The notes beneath the pieces are model-generated. The model worked only from the letters and a program-made list of their open reading frames with translations, did no database searches and was not told the DNA's origin. From the NCBI RefSeq assembly GCF_001590985.1, contig NZ_BCTX01000026.1, forward strand, positions 1 to 62,767: a stretch of DNA of 62,767 nucleotides, in the 5' to 3' direction. Source of the DNA: Novosphingobium naphthalenivorans NBRC 102051 (lineage in GTDB: Bacteria > Pseudomonadota > Alphaproteobacteria > Sphingomonadales > Sphingomonadaceae). Shown here in pieces: positions 48,528-56,736 of this stretch (position 1 is the first letter of the stretch; every line of letters starts with the position of its first letter). Position numbers and translations under genes: made by a program.

Positions 48528-49334
48528 ATGGACCGCTTTCAGAACATTCTCCTCGTCGGCTGCGGCAATATGGCCGGCGCCATGCTTACCGGCTGGCTGG
48601 CGGGCGGTATTCCCGCCTCGCGCTTCACCGTCGTCGATCCGCATCGCAGCGAGGTTCCCGAGGGCGTGACCCTGCGTCGCGACTTGCCCGATGGCCGCTT
48701 CGATGCCGTCATGCTGGGGGTCAAGCCGCAAGGGCTGGACGATGTCGCCCCGGCGGTGTCCGCGCTGGTCGGGCGCGAAACCGTGCTGTTCTCGATCCTG
48801 GCCGGCGTCGAGTTCGACAGTCTCGCAGCGCGCTTCCCCCATGCGGGCGCTGTCGTGCGGATCATGCCCAACCTTGCCGCGGCGATCGGCAAGTCGCCGA
48901 TTGCGCTCGATGCGCGCGGGCTGGATGAAGTCGGGCGGGCTTCGGTCACGGCGATGATGGCGCATCTCGGCACGCCGGAATGGCTGGCGGACGAATCGCT
49001 GTTCGATGCCGTTACCGCGCTGGCCGGCTGCGGCCCGGCGTTCGTGTACCGTTTCATCGATTCCCTGGCTGCCGGCGCCGTGGCGCTGGGGCTTGACGAA
49101 GGGCAGTCGCAGCGGCTGGCGCTGGCGATGGTGGAAGGATCGGCGCAACTGGCCGCTTCGTCCGCGTTCTCGCCCGGCGAGCTGGCCGACAAGGTGGCCA
49201 GCCCCGGCGGTTCGACCCGCGCGGGCATGAACGTGCTCGACCGCGATCAGGCGCTGGCGCGGATCGTCGCCGAGGCCATGGCCGCTTCGCGCGACCGCAA
49301 TGCCGAAATGGCGGCGGAGGCCCGCAAGGTCTGA
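48528..49334 (+). CDS. proC: Pyrroline-5-carboxylate reductase ProC
   Basis: ProC catalyses the last step of proline biosynthesis with NAD(P)H. The 268-residue protein (ATG 48528; a TTG at 48492 would add 12 non-conserved residues) carries the Rossmann start LLVGCGNMAGAM, VRIMPNLAAAIGKSP (about residues 110-124), TALAGCGPAFVYRFIDSL and the C-terminal signature PGGSTRAGMNVLD (about 224-236). proB lies 5 kb downstream; proA is not in the window. Confidence 0.95.
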   Translation: MDRFQNILLVGCGNMAGAMLTGWLAGGIPASRFTVVDPHRSEVPEGVTLRRDLPDGRFDAVMLGVKPQGLDDVAPAVSALVGRETVLFSILAGVEFDSLAARFPHAGAVVRIMPNLAAAIGKSPIALDARGLDEVGRASVTAMMAHLGTPEWLADESLFDAVTALAGCGPAFVYRFIDSLAAGAVALGLDEGQSQRLALAMVEGSAQLAASSAFSPGELADKVASPGGSTRAGMNVLDRDQALARIVAEAMAASRDRNAEMAAEARKV

Positions 49335-49505
49335 ACTCGGGGCTGAGTTCGGGGCTGGGCCCTGCAGGACAAATCTAACAGGCCTTGTACAATTTGTCAC
49401 AATTGGGCGGAGCCGGTTTTTCTTGAATCTTTAGGGTTGCGGCCCGATATTGCCCTTGTCCGGGGATCGCATTGTGCGAAAGCGCCCCGCGAAAGGGAGT
49501 TTGAA

Positions 49506-50246
49506 ATGGCGAATTGGAACGACCCCCAGCCCCGTCAGGGCTTCGGTGCGTCGCCCAGCCTTGACGGACGTGCGGCTGGCCGGGCCACCTATGACATGGG
49601 CCTGCGGCGGCACATGCTGTCGATCTACAATTACATGGCTTCCGGCGTCCTGCTGTCGGGTGTCGTGGCGATGCTCTTCGCGAATTCGGGCATGGCCATG
49701 CAGATGATCGCCTCGCCGTTGCGCTGGCTGGTGATGCTGGCTCCGCTCGGTTTCGTCTTCGCGATCAGCGGCGGTGCCAACCGCTTCCAGGAATCGACGC
49801 TCAAGATGCTCTACTGGGGCTTCTGCGTGGTCATGGGCCTCTCGCTCTCGACGATCTTCCTGGTCTTCACCGCGAGCTCGATCGCGACGACTTTCTTCGC
49901 CACGGCCGCGGCTTTCGCGGGCCTGAGCCTCTATGGCTATACCACGAAGAAGGATCTGTCGGGCTTCGGCACGTTCCTGATTATGGGCCTCGTCGGCATT
50001 CTGGTGGCGATGCTGATCAACCTGTTCGTCGGCTCGACCGTGCTGCAGCTGGTGATCTCGGTTCTGGGCGTGCTGATCTTCGCTGGCCTCACCGCCTACG
50101 ACACGCAGATGCTCAAGAACCAGTACTACCACCTGCGCGGCACCGAGTTCGTCGGCAAGGCCGTGGTGCTTGGTGCGCTCAGCCTCTATCTGGACTTCAT
50201 CAACATGTTCCAGTTCCTGCTGAGCTTCCTGGGTAACCGCAACTGA
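49506..50246 (+). CDS. Bax inhibitor-1/YccA family membrane protein
   Basis: The 246-residue protein has seven hydrophobic segments and the family pattern GLRRHMLSIYNYMASGVLLSG at the start of the first helix, TAYDTQMLKNQYY (about residues 198-210, the conserved Asp pair region) and GALSLYLDFINMFQFLL at the end. Members are Ca2+/H+ leak channels or proteostasis factors; bacterial substrates remain debated. AAGGGAG precedes ATG 49506 by 8 nt. A strong intrinsic terminator (50311-50346) follows. Confidence 0.93.
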   Translation: MANWNDPQPRQGFGASPSLDGRAAGRATYDMGLRRHMLSIYNYMASGVLLSGVVAMLFANSGMAMQMIASPLRWLVMLAPLGFVFAISGGANRFQESTLKMLYWGFCVVMGLSLSTIFLVFTASSIATTFFATAAAFAGLSLYGYTTKKDLSGFGTFLIMGLVGILVAMLINLFVGSTVLQLVISVLGVLIFAGLTAYDTQMLKNQYYHLRGTEFVGKAVVLGALSLYLDFINMFQFLLSFLGNRN

Positions 50247-50310
50247 GCAGAAACGGGCCGTGTTCGCGCGTTTGGCGCGATAATCCACAGTCCGGATTCG
50301 ACTGATAGGG

Positions 50311-50346
50311 ATGCCCGGTGCGTTTCGTCGCACCGGGCATTTTCTT
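50311..50346 (+). terminator. Intrinsic terminator after the Bax-inhibitor family gene
   Basis: A perfect 12-bp stem, ATGCCCGGTGCG (50311-50322) with CGCACCGGGCAT (50329-50340), encloses a 6-nt loop TTTCGT and is followed by TTTCTTTG. It lies 65 nt after the stop codon. Confidence 0.85.
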
Positions 50347-50380
50347 TGACGCGCACAATCGCTAGATATCGGGGTGCGTG

Positions 50381-51148
50381 ATGGAGTGTGATTGGGTGGA
50401 TTACCGCAAGTTCAAAGGCCTTGGTCGCAGGCTCCCGCTTCTGGCGGGTTCGGCGATCGTTCTGACGGTTGCAGCGCTTTCGGGCTGCGCGCCCACGCCG
50501 GCACCGCCGCCGCCTCCGCCGCCCCCGGTCGTGGTCATTCCGCCGATGCCGGTGCCGCCGATGGGCGCGCCTCTGGATATGCCCGTTCCGCCGGTGGATG
50601 CCGATGGCAGCCGGCACACGGTCAACAGCGGGATTTCCACCTCGCAGGCGGTGTGGAACTTGCGCTCGGCCTACAATGTGGCCGCGCTCAATTGCGTCGA
50701 GCCGGAATATGCGCCGATCCTTGCGGGCTACAAGCGCTTCCTGGGCGTCTATGCCAAGCCGCTCGCCGCCGCGAACCGGGAAATCGACGCCAGCTTCCGC
50801 ACCCAGCACAAGGGGCGCGCGGCTACCGTGGCGCGGGAATCGTACCAGACCCAGGTCTACAACTTCTTCGCGCTGCCTCCGGTCAAGGCCAACTTCTGCC
50901 AGACGGCGATGGAGCTGACCACGGAACTGGCAACGGTCGATGCCAGCCAGTTCAACACGTATTCCTTCACTGGCCTCGCCAAGATGGAAGCGCCGTTCAA
51001 GGCCTTCTTCGACAGTTACGAGAAGTACAAGGCGGATCTGGCCGCATGGCAGGCCCGCTATGGCAGCAGCGGGCTGATCACCGTGCGCCCGGATTTTGAG
51101 CAGCAGGCGAGCCAGCAGGCTGCCGGTTCGCAGACTTTCACGCAGTAG
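50381..51148 (+). CDS. Predicted outer-envelope lipoprotein of unknown function
   Basis: The 255-residue product has a lipoprotein signal: basic RKFKGLGRRL, hydrophobic core LLAGSAIVLTVA and lipobox LSGC, giving a lipidated Cys at about residue 36. A poly-Pro stretch follows (about 40-50, then VVVIPPMPVPPMG). The remaining 170 residues look helical and soluble (WNLRSAYNVAALNCVEPEY, FRTQHKGRAATVARESYQ). I recognise no named domain. GTG 50378 directly precedes ATG 50381 in frame; GGGG 6 nt before ATG favours the latter. Confidence 0.8.
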   Translation: MECDWVDYRKFKGLGRRLPLLAGSAIVLTVAALSGCAPTPAPPPPPPPPVVVIPPMPVPPMGAPLDMPVPPVDADGSRHTVNSGISTSQAVWNLRSAYNVAALNCVEPEYAPILAGYKRFLGVYAKPLAAANREIDASFRTQHKGRAATVARESYQTQVYNFFALPPVKANFCQTAMELTTELATVDASQFNTYSFTGLAKMEAPFKAFFDSYEKYKADLAAWQARYGSSGLITVRPDFEQQASQQAAGSQTFTQ

Positions 51149-51268
51149 TTACCGGCCGATGCCGCGCGAAATCTTTCGCGCGGCGCATTTTTGCTCTTTC
51201 ATGGCGGAGAGGTCTTCGCTAAGGGGGCGCCTCCCGGGCGTCGAGAGACACGCGGGCAATACTGGAAC

Positions 51269-51344
<76 letters not shown>

Positions 51345-51433
51345 GGTATTGATAGTTATGCTGACCGGCCGCACATTGTTGCGGCCGTTCGCGTTTTAGA
51401 TTGGTGCGCCTTTGGCGAATGCCAAACGCTTGC

Positions 51434-51460
51434 GGCACCAGCCCACGCCCCCCACCCGGC
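51434..51460. repeat. Partial copy of the 24529-24607 repeat
   Basis: GGCACCAGCCCACGCCCCCC followed by ACCCGGC matches the left flank and arm of the palindromic element at 24529 with one mismatch and one extra C. The right arm is missing here. It lies between tRNA-Ala and obgE. Confidence 0.6.
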
Positions 51461-51512
51461 GGTCAGGCATCGCCGCACTCGACAGGTTTGCAATTCCGCC
51501 GGATAAGACTTT

Positions 51513-52568
51513 ATGCATTTTCTCGATCAGGCCAAAATCTACATCCGCTCAGGCGCGGGCGGGCCGGGCGCGGTAAGCTTCCGGCGCGAGAAATACGTCG
51601 AGTACGGTGGCCCCGACGGCGGCAACGGCGGCAAGGGCGGCGATGTCGTGTTCGAGGCGACGGCGGGGCTCAATACCCTGATCGACTTCCGCTACACCCA
51701 GCACTTCAAGGCCCCGCGCGGCGGCCACGGCATGGGCAAGAACCGCAATGGCGCGGCGGGCAAGGACCTTGTCATCAAGGTTCCCGTCGGCACCCAGATC
51801 ATCTCGGACGAGGACGGCGAGACCGTGCTGGCCGACCTGACCGAAGCGGGCCAGCGCGTGACCCTGCTCGAAGGCGGCATGGGCGGGCGCGGCAATGCCA
51901 GTTACAAGACCAGCACCAACCGCGCCCCGCGCCAGCACCAGCCGGGCATCCCGGCCGAGGAAATGTGGGTCTGGCTGCGGCTGAAGCTGCTGGCGGACGT
52001 GGGGCTCGTCGGGATGCCCAACGCGGGCAAGTCCACTTTCATCAACAAGCTCTCGAACACCAAGGCCAAGGTGGGCGACTACGCCTTCACCACGCTGCGC
52101 CCGCAGCTCGGCGTGGTGCATCACAAGAACCGCGAATTCGTGCTGGCCGACATCCCCGGCCTGATCGAGGGCGCGGCCGACGGAGCGGGCATCGGCGACC
52201 GCTTCCTCGGCCACATCGAGCGCTGCCGCGTGCTGGTCCACCTCATCGACATTTCCAGCACCGATCCGGTCGAGGCGATGCAGGTTGTCGAGGAAGAGCT
52301 GGAGGCCTATGGCGGCGGCCTGGAAGACAAGCCGCGCCTTGTCGCGCTCAACAAGATCGATCTCGTCGACGACGAGCTGGCGGCGGCCTATGCGAAGGAA
52401 CTGCTCAAGGCGGGGGCCGACGAAGTGTTCCCGATCTCCGGCGCGACCGGCAAGGGCATGTCGAAGCTGCTCGATGCGGTGATCGAATACCTCCCCGCCG
52501 CGACCGTGACCGAACGCCCCGAAGGCGAACAGGAAGAAGCCGACGAGAAGCCCTGGTCGCCGCTTTGA
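51513..52568 (+). CDS. obgE: Obg-family ribosome-associated GTPase
   Basis: ObgE/CgtA is an essential GTPase acting in 50S subunit assembly and stress signalling. The 351-residue product has the glycine-rich Obg fold (residues 1-158, with GGNGGKGGDVVFEA and GGMGGRGNASYKT), G1 GMPNAGKST at 167-175, G3 DIPGLIEGAADGAG at about 213-226 and G4 NKID at about 283. The C-terminal tail is short and acidic (EGEQEEADEKPW). ATG 51513 matches the family start MHFLDQAKIY. In many bacteria obgE is next to proB; here about 1.9 kb of other genes intervene. Confidence 0.97.
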   Translation: MHFLDQAKIYIRSGAGGPGAVSFRREKYVEYGGPDGGNGGKGGDVVFEATAGLNTLIDFRYTQHFKAPRGGHGMGKNRNGAAGKDLVIKVPVGTQIISDEDGETVLADLTEAGQRVTLLEGGMGGRGNASYKTSTNRAPRQHQPGIPAEEMWVWLRLKLLADVGLVGMPNAGKSTFINKLSNTKAKVGDYAFTTLRPQLGVVHHKNREFVLADIPGLIEGAADGAGIGDRFLGHIERCRVLVHLIDISSTDPVEAMQVVEEELEAYGGGLEDKPRLVALNKIDLVDDELAAAYAKELLKAGADEVFPISGATGKGMSKLLDAVIEYLPAATVTERPEGEQEEADEKPWSPL

Positions 52569-52987
52569 TCTGACGGCGGCCGTGGCTGCCGCCAGTGCGC
52601 GGGCTGGGCGCCGCCAGCGCGGTCATTCGTCATGGCGTGGGTGTTAGGGCTTTGATGAAATCCTCCCCCATAGGGGGAGGGGAACCGCCCGCAGGGTGGT
52701 GGAGGGGGCTTGCATACACACTGGCGTTGCGTTTGAACGCACCCCCTCCGTCAGCCACTTCGTGTCTGCCACCTCCCCAATGGGGGAGGATTTCGAAATG
52801 TCCGCAATGCAAGTGGATCCAACTGAAACCCTGGAAGCCGCCCTTCGCAGGAACGTTGGATGGCCACTGCCCTCTGTCCGGGCGGAGTTGGCAGCGGGAA
52901 TTCAGCGGAAGCGATCACGCATGACTTCGATCTGAAGCCGATCTTGTCTATGATCCTCTTCGTCCCTCCATCGAAAGCGAAAGTGAG
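52569..52987. repeat. Gene-free gap with a 137-nt palindromic repeat
   Basis: This 419-nt stretch has no credible gene. A palindromic element lies at 52657-52793: the left arm begins GAAATCCTCCCCCATAGGGG and the right arm ends TGGGGGAGGATTTC, with further inverted matching (GTGGAGGGGGC on the left, GCACCCCCTCC on the right) towards the middle. Translated strands give the shadow peptides HHPAGGSPPPMGED and ILPHWGGGRHEVADGGG, frequent false ORFs in sphingomonad genomes. The remainder (52794-52987) shows no clear element; the HupE family promoter must be there. Confidence 0.7.
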
Positions 52988-53608
52988 ATGCGTATCATGC
53001 CCCGTGTCTGCACCATGTTGATGAAAAGCCTGGGCTTGGCGGCAGGGCTCCTGCTCATGCCCTCAGCCGCATGGGCCCACGCTGGAAGTGGGCCGCATGT
53101 TCATTTCGCGAGCGGGTTTCTGCATCCCCTGAGCGGCCTGGACCATCTGCTTGCCATGATTGCCGTTGGCCTCTTCGCGGCCAGTCTGGGTGGCCGCGCG
53201 CTGTGGGCGGTGCCGCTTTCCTTTCTGACTCTCATGGTCGCAGGCGGGGTCATGGGGGTGGCGGGCCTGCCCCTGCCTTTCGTGGAACCCGCAATTGCGC
53301 TGTCCGTGGCCGTCTTTGGCCTGGCCCTTGTCATGCACCGGCATTGGACTGTGCCGGCGGCGATGATGCTGGTCGGCCTGTTCGCGGTGTTTCATGGCTA
53401 TGCCCACGGAACGGAAATTCCCCAACGCGCGGCCGCAATGCCCTATGTCCTGGGTTTCGTTACCGCGACGGCGCTGCTGCATGGTGCCGGCATTGCAATC
53501 GGCCTAAAGGGGCTGCGAGCCGGCGAGGCCAATGGTATGCGCACGGCCAGGGTGGGCGGCGTCCTTATCGCGTCTGCCGGGTTTTGCTTGATGCTCGCGG
53601 CTTGGTGA
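52988..53608 (+). CDS. hupE: HupE/UreJ-family membrane protein
   Basis: The 206-residue protein has a signal-like N-terminus (MLMKSLGLAAGLLLMPSAAW, then AHAG) and about six transmembrane helices. The conserved histidine motifs are HPLSGLDHLLAMI (about residues 46-58) and FHGYAHGTEIP (about 138-148). HupE/UreJ members move nickel or cobalt. No hydrogenase or urease gene is in the window, so its metal and client are unknown. In-frame ATGs at codons 4, 10 and 12 could be the real start. Confidence 0.87.
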   Translation: MRIMPRVCTMLMKSLGLAAGLLLMPSAAWAHAGSGPHVHFASGFLHPLSGLDHLLAMIAVGLFAASLGGRALWAVPLSFLTLMVAGGVMGVAGLPLPFVEPAIALSVAVFGLALVMHRHWTVPAAMMLVGLFAVFHGYAHGTEIPQRAAAMPYVLGFVTATALLHGAGIAIGLKGLRAGEANGMRTARVGGVLIASAGFCLMLAAW

Positions 53609-53700
53609 ATGGCAGGTCTCTCCCCGAGCCTGCCGACGGGGCGCGATGCGCGGTCCCTCGACACACTCGGGGCGAGTGCAGGTGGGAGGCTTCCGCCGGC

Positions 53701-54132
53701 CTAGAACGGCAGCGGGGCAATGTCCGGCGCCACCCAGTCGCGCCGGGCTTCGGGGCTGAACAGCGTTTCCCGGCTCCAGCAGTCGAGCAGCCAGTCGGGA
53801 TGCCCGTGCGGAGAGGCCATCAGGCTCGCCAGCACGTCATGCAGCGGTGCGTCCGCCGGATGCGCGTGGAGGTGATGCGCGGTCGCCCGCATCGAGGCCA
53901 GCGTGATGGTGTGGTGATAGCCGCTGCTGTCGGAGTTCACCGTGCCGGTCGCCTCGTTGAAGCCCATGATAAGGTCGCGCATCGCATCCGGCGCGGTCAG
54001 TTCCGGGCGGTGCCGGGCCAGCCACAGCGCGGCTGCCCAGTGGGCTTCGTGGGTCCATTCTGCCCGGGGCAGGCTTCTGTCGATGAAGCGCAGGGCGAGG
54101 TGTTCGATGGAAGAATCGTCGGAAAGAGTCAT
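53701..54132 (-). CDS. Small His-rich protein of unknown function
   Basis: I do not recognise this 143-residue cytosolic protein. It contains an unusual number of histidines in short pairs: WTHEAHWAAALWLARH (about residues 26-41), SGYHHTITL (about 69-77) and ATAHHLHAHP (about 83-92). The HxxH and HHxxT patterns suggest metal binding or a helical all-His site. ATG 54132 has AGGA 10 nt upstream. A small ORF and its terminator lie immediately upstream on the same strand, so it probably has its own promoter between. Confidence 0.65.
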   Translation of the reverse strand: MTLSDDSSIEHLALRFIDRSLPRAEWTHEAHWAAALWLARHRPELTAPDAMRDLIMGFNEATGTVNSDSSGYHHTITLASMRATAHHLHAHPADAPLHDVLASLMASPHGHPDWLLDCWSRETLFSPEARRDWVAPDIAPLPF

Positions 54133-54171
54133 GCCTGTTGTCCTGAATGAAAAAGCCCAACCGGCATGAAA

Positions 54172-54194
54172 AACCCCGCCGATCGGGCGGGGTT
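54172..54194 (-). terminator. Intrinsic terminator after the 28-codon ORF
   Basis: AACCCCGCC (54172-54180) and GGCGGGGTT (54186-54194) form a perfect 9-bp stem with a 5-nt loop; on the minus strand the hairpin runs into five T residues. It lies 28 nt past the small ORF stop and 39 nt before the His-rich gene start, so it separates the two. Confidence 0.8.
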
Positions 54195-54222
54195 GATGAG
54201 CTTGCGCTCGAAAGGGGCGGGC

Positions 54223-54309
54223 TTACCGGCTCCCTGAAACGAACGCGCGCACCGACACCGCCGGGAAGCGACGGATTTGTTGCTTGAGGGTGCGGGTCTT
54301 CGCGTTCAT
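54223..54309 (-). CDS. 28-residue small ORF with strong ribosome site and own terminator
   Basis: On the minus strand AGGAG precedes ATG (54309) by 6 nt, and the frame reads MNAKTRTLKQQIRRFPAVSV followed by RAFVSGSR and TAA (54223-54225). The peptide is basic (Lys and Arg, net charge about +8) with a hydrophobic patch. A perfect intrinsic terminator follows. It has no run of one amino acid that would mark a classical attenuation leader. It could be a true small protein, or the transcript could act as an RNA. It is divergent from proB (ATG 54439). Confidence 0.55.
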   Translation of the reverse strand: MNAKTRTLKQQIRRFPAVSVRAFVSGSR

Positions 54310-54438
54310 AAGCATCTCCTAACATTAGCGCGGCGCTCAGGCAAGCTGCCATCTCCGCCGACCCGGTGCCCCGCCGCGACTGGCCGCGCAGGGAACCGCT
54401 TCCCCCCGCGCGGGAATTCTCCTAGAGGCTGGCCGCCC

Positions 54439-55581
54439 ATGCCTATCGCTGCTCTCTCCGATCTCGCCGACAAAGCCCAGTGCCCGCTCCTTGTAATCAA
54501 GGTCGGCTCGGCGCTGCTGGTGGGCAAGGAGGGCGTGCGGCGCGCCTGGCTGACGGGCCTTGTCGCCGAGATCGCCGAGGCGCGCGGGCGCGGGCAGCAG
54601 GTCATCGTCGTTTCCTCGGGCGCGATCGCGCTGGGCGCGGCGACGCTGGGGCTCGACAAGGGCGGGCGCGGATCGCTGGCCGACGCGCAGGCGGCCGCCG
54701 CCGTGGGCCAGATCGCGCTGTCCGGGCTCTGGGCGGAACTGCTCGGCAGCCATGGCCTTACCGCCGCGCAGATGTTGCTCACGCTGGAGGATCTGGAAGA
54801 CCGGCGGCGCTATCTCAACGTCACCGCCACGATCACCCGGCTGCTCGATGCCGGCGCGGTGCCGGTCATCAACGAGAACGATTCGGTCGCCACGCAGGAA
54901 ATCCGTTTCGGCGACAACGACCGGCTCGCCGCGCGCGTGGCGCAGGCGGCGCAGGCGAGCGCGGTGCTGCTGCTGTCCGACATCGATGGCCTCTACGACC
55001 GCCACCCGAAGGAACCGGGCGCGCAGATGATCCCGGTGGTCGAAGGGGTGACGGCCGAGGTCAAGGCGATGGCCAGCGCGGATTCGAATTCGGGCATGGG
55101 CTCGGGCGGCATGATCTCGAAGCTGCAGGCGGCCGGGATCGCCGAGCTGGCAGGCATCTGCCTTGTCATCGGCAATGGCCAGTATGAGCGGCCGATGGCG
55201 CGTGTCACCGGGGAGGGTATCGGCACGCTGTTCCTGCCCAAGGAGCGCAAGGGCCGCAAGGCGAGTGCGCGCAAGGCCTGGTTGGGCGGGCGGCTGCGGC
55301 TGAAGGGCAGCCTCGTCATTGATGCCGGGGCTGCTTCGGCCCTGCAGCGCGGCTCCAGCCTGCTGGCCAAGGGCATCACCGAAGTGGAAGGCGTGTTCGA
55401 GCGCGGCGATCCGGTCGCGATCGTCGATGGCAAGGGCCAGGTGCTGGCGCATGGCCTGTCCGAGTACGACGCGGCCGAATGCGCGGCGATCACCGGGCTG
55501 CATTCCAGCGAGCAGGCCGAAGTGCTTGGCTACGCGCCGCGTTCGGCCGTGGTCCACCGTGACCAGATGGTGCTCAAGTGA
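54439..55581 (+). CDS. proB: Glutamate 5-kinase ProB
   Basis: ProB phosphorylates glutamate in the first step of proline synthesis. From ATG 54439 it has 380 residues: an amino-acid kinase domain (VIKVGSALLVG, VVSSGAIALGAATLGL, INENDSVATQEIRFGDNDRL near 148, SGMGSGGMISKLQAA near 218) and a C-terminal PUA domain (about 285-375, VIDAGAASALQRGSSLLAKG). Proline feedback usually acts through the kinase domain. The longer upstream frame to 54277 is not conserved. Its stop overlaps the next GTG by 4 nt. Confidence 0.96.
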   Translation: MPIAALSDLADKAQCPLLVIKVGSALLVGKEGVRRAWLTGLVAEIAEARGRGQQVIVVSSGAIALGAATLGLDKGGRGSLADAQAAAAVGQIALSGLWAELLGSHGLTAAQMLLTLEDLEDRRRYLNVTATITRLLDAGAVPVINENDSVATQEIRFGDNDRLAARVAQAAQASAVLLLSDIDGLYDRHPKEPGAQMIPVVEGVTAEVKAMASADSNSGMGSGGMISKLQAAGIAELAGICLVIGNGQYERPMARVTGEGIGTLFLPKERKGRKASARKAWLGGRLRLKGSLVIDAGAASALQRGSSLLAKGITEVEGVFERGDPVAIVDGKGQVLAHGLSEYDAAECAAITGLHSSEQAEVLGYAPRSAVVHRDQMVLK

Positions 55582-56504
55582 CCGGGACGGGCCAGCCGGT
55601 GATCGCGCTGACCGGCGCGACGGGGTTTGTCGGGCAGGCCGTGCTCGATGAAGCGGTGAACGCCGGTTACAGCGTGCGGGCGCTGACCCGGCGCGAGCAG
55701 CCGGAGCGGGCGAACGTGCAATGGGTGCGCGGCGAGCTGGGCGACAGCGCCTCGCTGTCCGATCTCACGCGCGGGGCGGAGGCGACGATCCACGTGGCCG
55801 GCGTGGTCAATGCGCCCGATGCCGCCGGGTTCGAGGCGGGTAACGTCACCGGCACGCTCAACCTGATCGAGACTGCCGTGGCCGGGGGGATCCCGCGTTT
55901 CGTCCATGTGTCCTCGCTTTCCGCGCGCGAGCCGGAGCTTTCCACTTATGGCGCATCCAAGGCGCGGGCGGAAAAGCTGGTCAAGGCCAGCCCGCTCGAC
56001 TGGACCATCGTGCGCCCGCCGGCGATCTACGGTCCGCGTGACCGGGAAATGTTCGAGCTGTTCCGCGCTGCCCGCTGGGGCGTGATCCCGACGCCGGCCG
56101 AAGGGAGGGCCTCGATGATCCATGTCGAGGATCTGGCGCGGCTGCTGGTGGCGCTGGTCCGCGGCGGACAGGGGATTTCGGGCCGCACGTTCGAGCCGGA
56201 TGACGGCAAGCCGCAGGGCTGGGATCACTATGAAATGGCCCGCGCGATCGGCTGGGCCATGGGACGGCGGCCCAAAGTGCTCGGCCTTTCGCGCAAGTCT
56301 CTGGAAACGGCCGCGAAAGTGGATCGCTTTTTCCGGGGAACCAAGGCCAGGATGACCATGGACCGGGCAGGCTACCTCAGCCATCCCGACTGGGTCGTCT
56401 CACCGGACGCGGGCGTGCCGGCATCGCTCTGGCAGCCGCGGATCGCCACGCGCGAGGGGCTCAAGGCCACCGCGCAGTGGTATCGCGATCACAAATGGCT
56501 CTGA
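55578..56504 (+). CDS. NAD(P)-dependent SDR/epimerase-family protein
   Basis: The 308-residue extended short-chain dehydrogenase has the dinucleotide loop TGATGFVG at residues 12-19, HVAGVVNAPDA (about 73-83), VSSLSAREPELSTYGASK (about 114-131) with the YxxxK pair, and a VRPPAIYGPRD stretch typical of nucleotide-sugar epimerase-like enzymes and complex I assembly homologues. GTG 55578 overlaps the proB stop (GTGA), so it is translationally coupled to proB. The substrate cannot be told from sequence; a role in proline metabolism is not implied. Confidence 0.85.
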   Translation: MTGTGQPVIALTGATGFVGQAVLDEAVNAGYSVRALTRREQPERANVQWVRGELGDSASLSDLTRGAEATIHVAGVVNAPDAAGFEAGNVTGTLNLIETAVAGGIPRFVHVSSLSAREPELSTYGASKARAEKLVKASPLDWTIVRPPAIYGPRDREMFELFRAARWGVIPTPAEGRASMIHVEDLARLLVALVRGGQGISGRTFEPDDGKPQGWDHYEMARAIGWAMGRRPKVLGLSRKSLETAAKVDRFFRGTKARMTMDRAGYLSHPDWVVSPDAGVPASLWQPRIATREGLKATAQWYRDHKWL

Positions 56505-56535
56505 TTGGAACTCGTTCGGTTCCACTCAAACCCCG

Positions 56536-56612
56536 CTTGTCCTGAGCCTGTCGAAGGGCGCTTGCACGGCGTGTGCTCCACCCCCCTTTGACAAGTTCAG
56601 GGTGAGCGGAGG
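56536..56612. repeat. Inverted repeat of the TGAGCCTGTCGAAGGG type
   Basis: Left half CTTGTCCTGAGCCTGTCGAA (from 56536) continues GGGCG, and the right half CCCCTTTGACAAGTTCAGGG (from 56583) is an imperfect inverted copy, with CTGAGCCTGTCGAAGGG against CTGAACTTGTCAAAGGG. This is a recognisable dispersed intergenic element; the shadow peptides FDRLRTSG and LNLSKG mark it. It separates the SDR gene from the transporter gene. Confidence 0.65.
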
Positions 56613-56736
56613 TCGTGCAGATATCTGATGTGGTTTGCCCGAAACTGGCGAAATCAAGTTTCCGGGCGTTACAGGACTGTTGCCTGAACGCAGGTTCAGG
56701 CTAACAGGGGCCTTCCATGGCAAAGTATCTTCTCAC

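Noticed and set aside
52630..52812. Minus-strand ORF over the repeat downstream of obgE
   Set aside because: Translation is generated by the palindromic repeat (HHPAGGSPPP-type) and lacks support.
54172..54309. Classical amino-acid attenuation leader for the downstream gene
   Set aside because: The 28-residue peptide has no run of one regulatory amino acid, there is only one clear terminator hairpin with no evident alternative antiterminator, and the downstream gene is not a biosynthetic enzyme.
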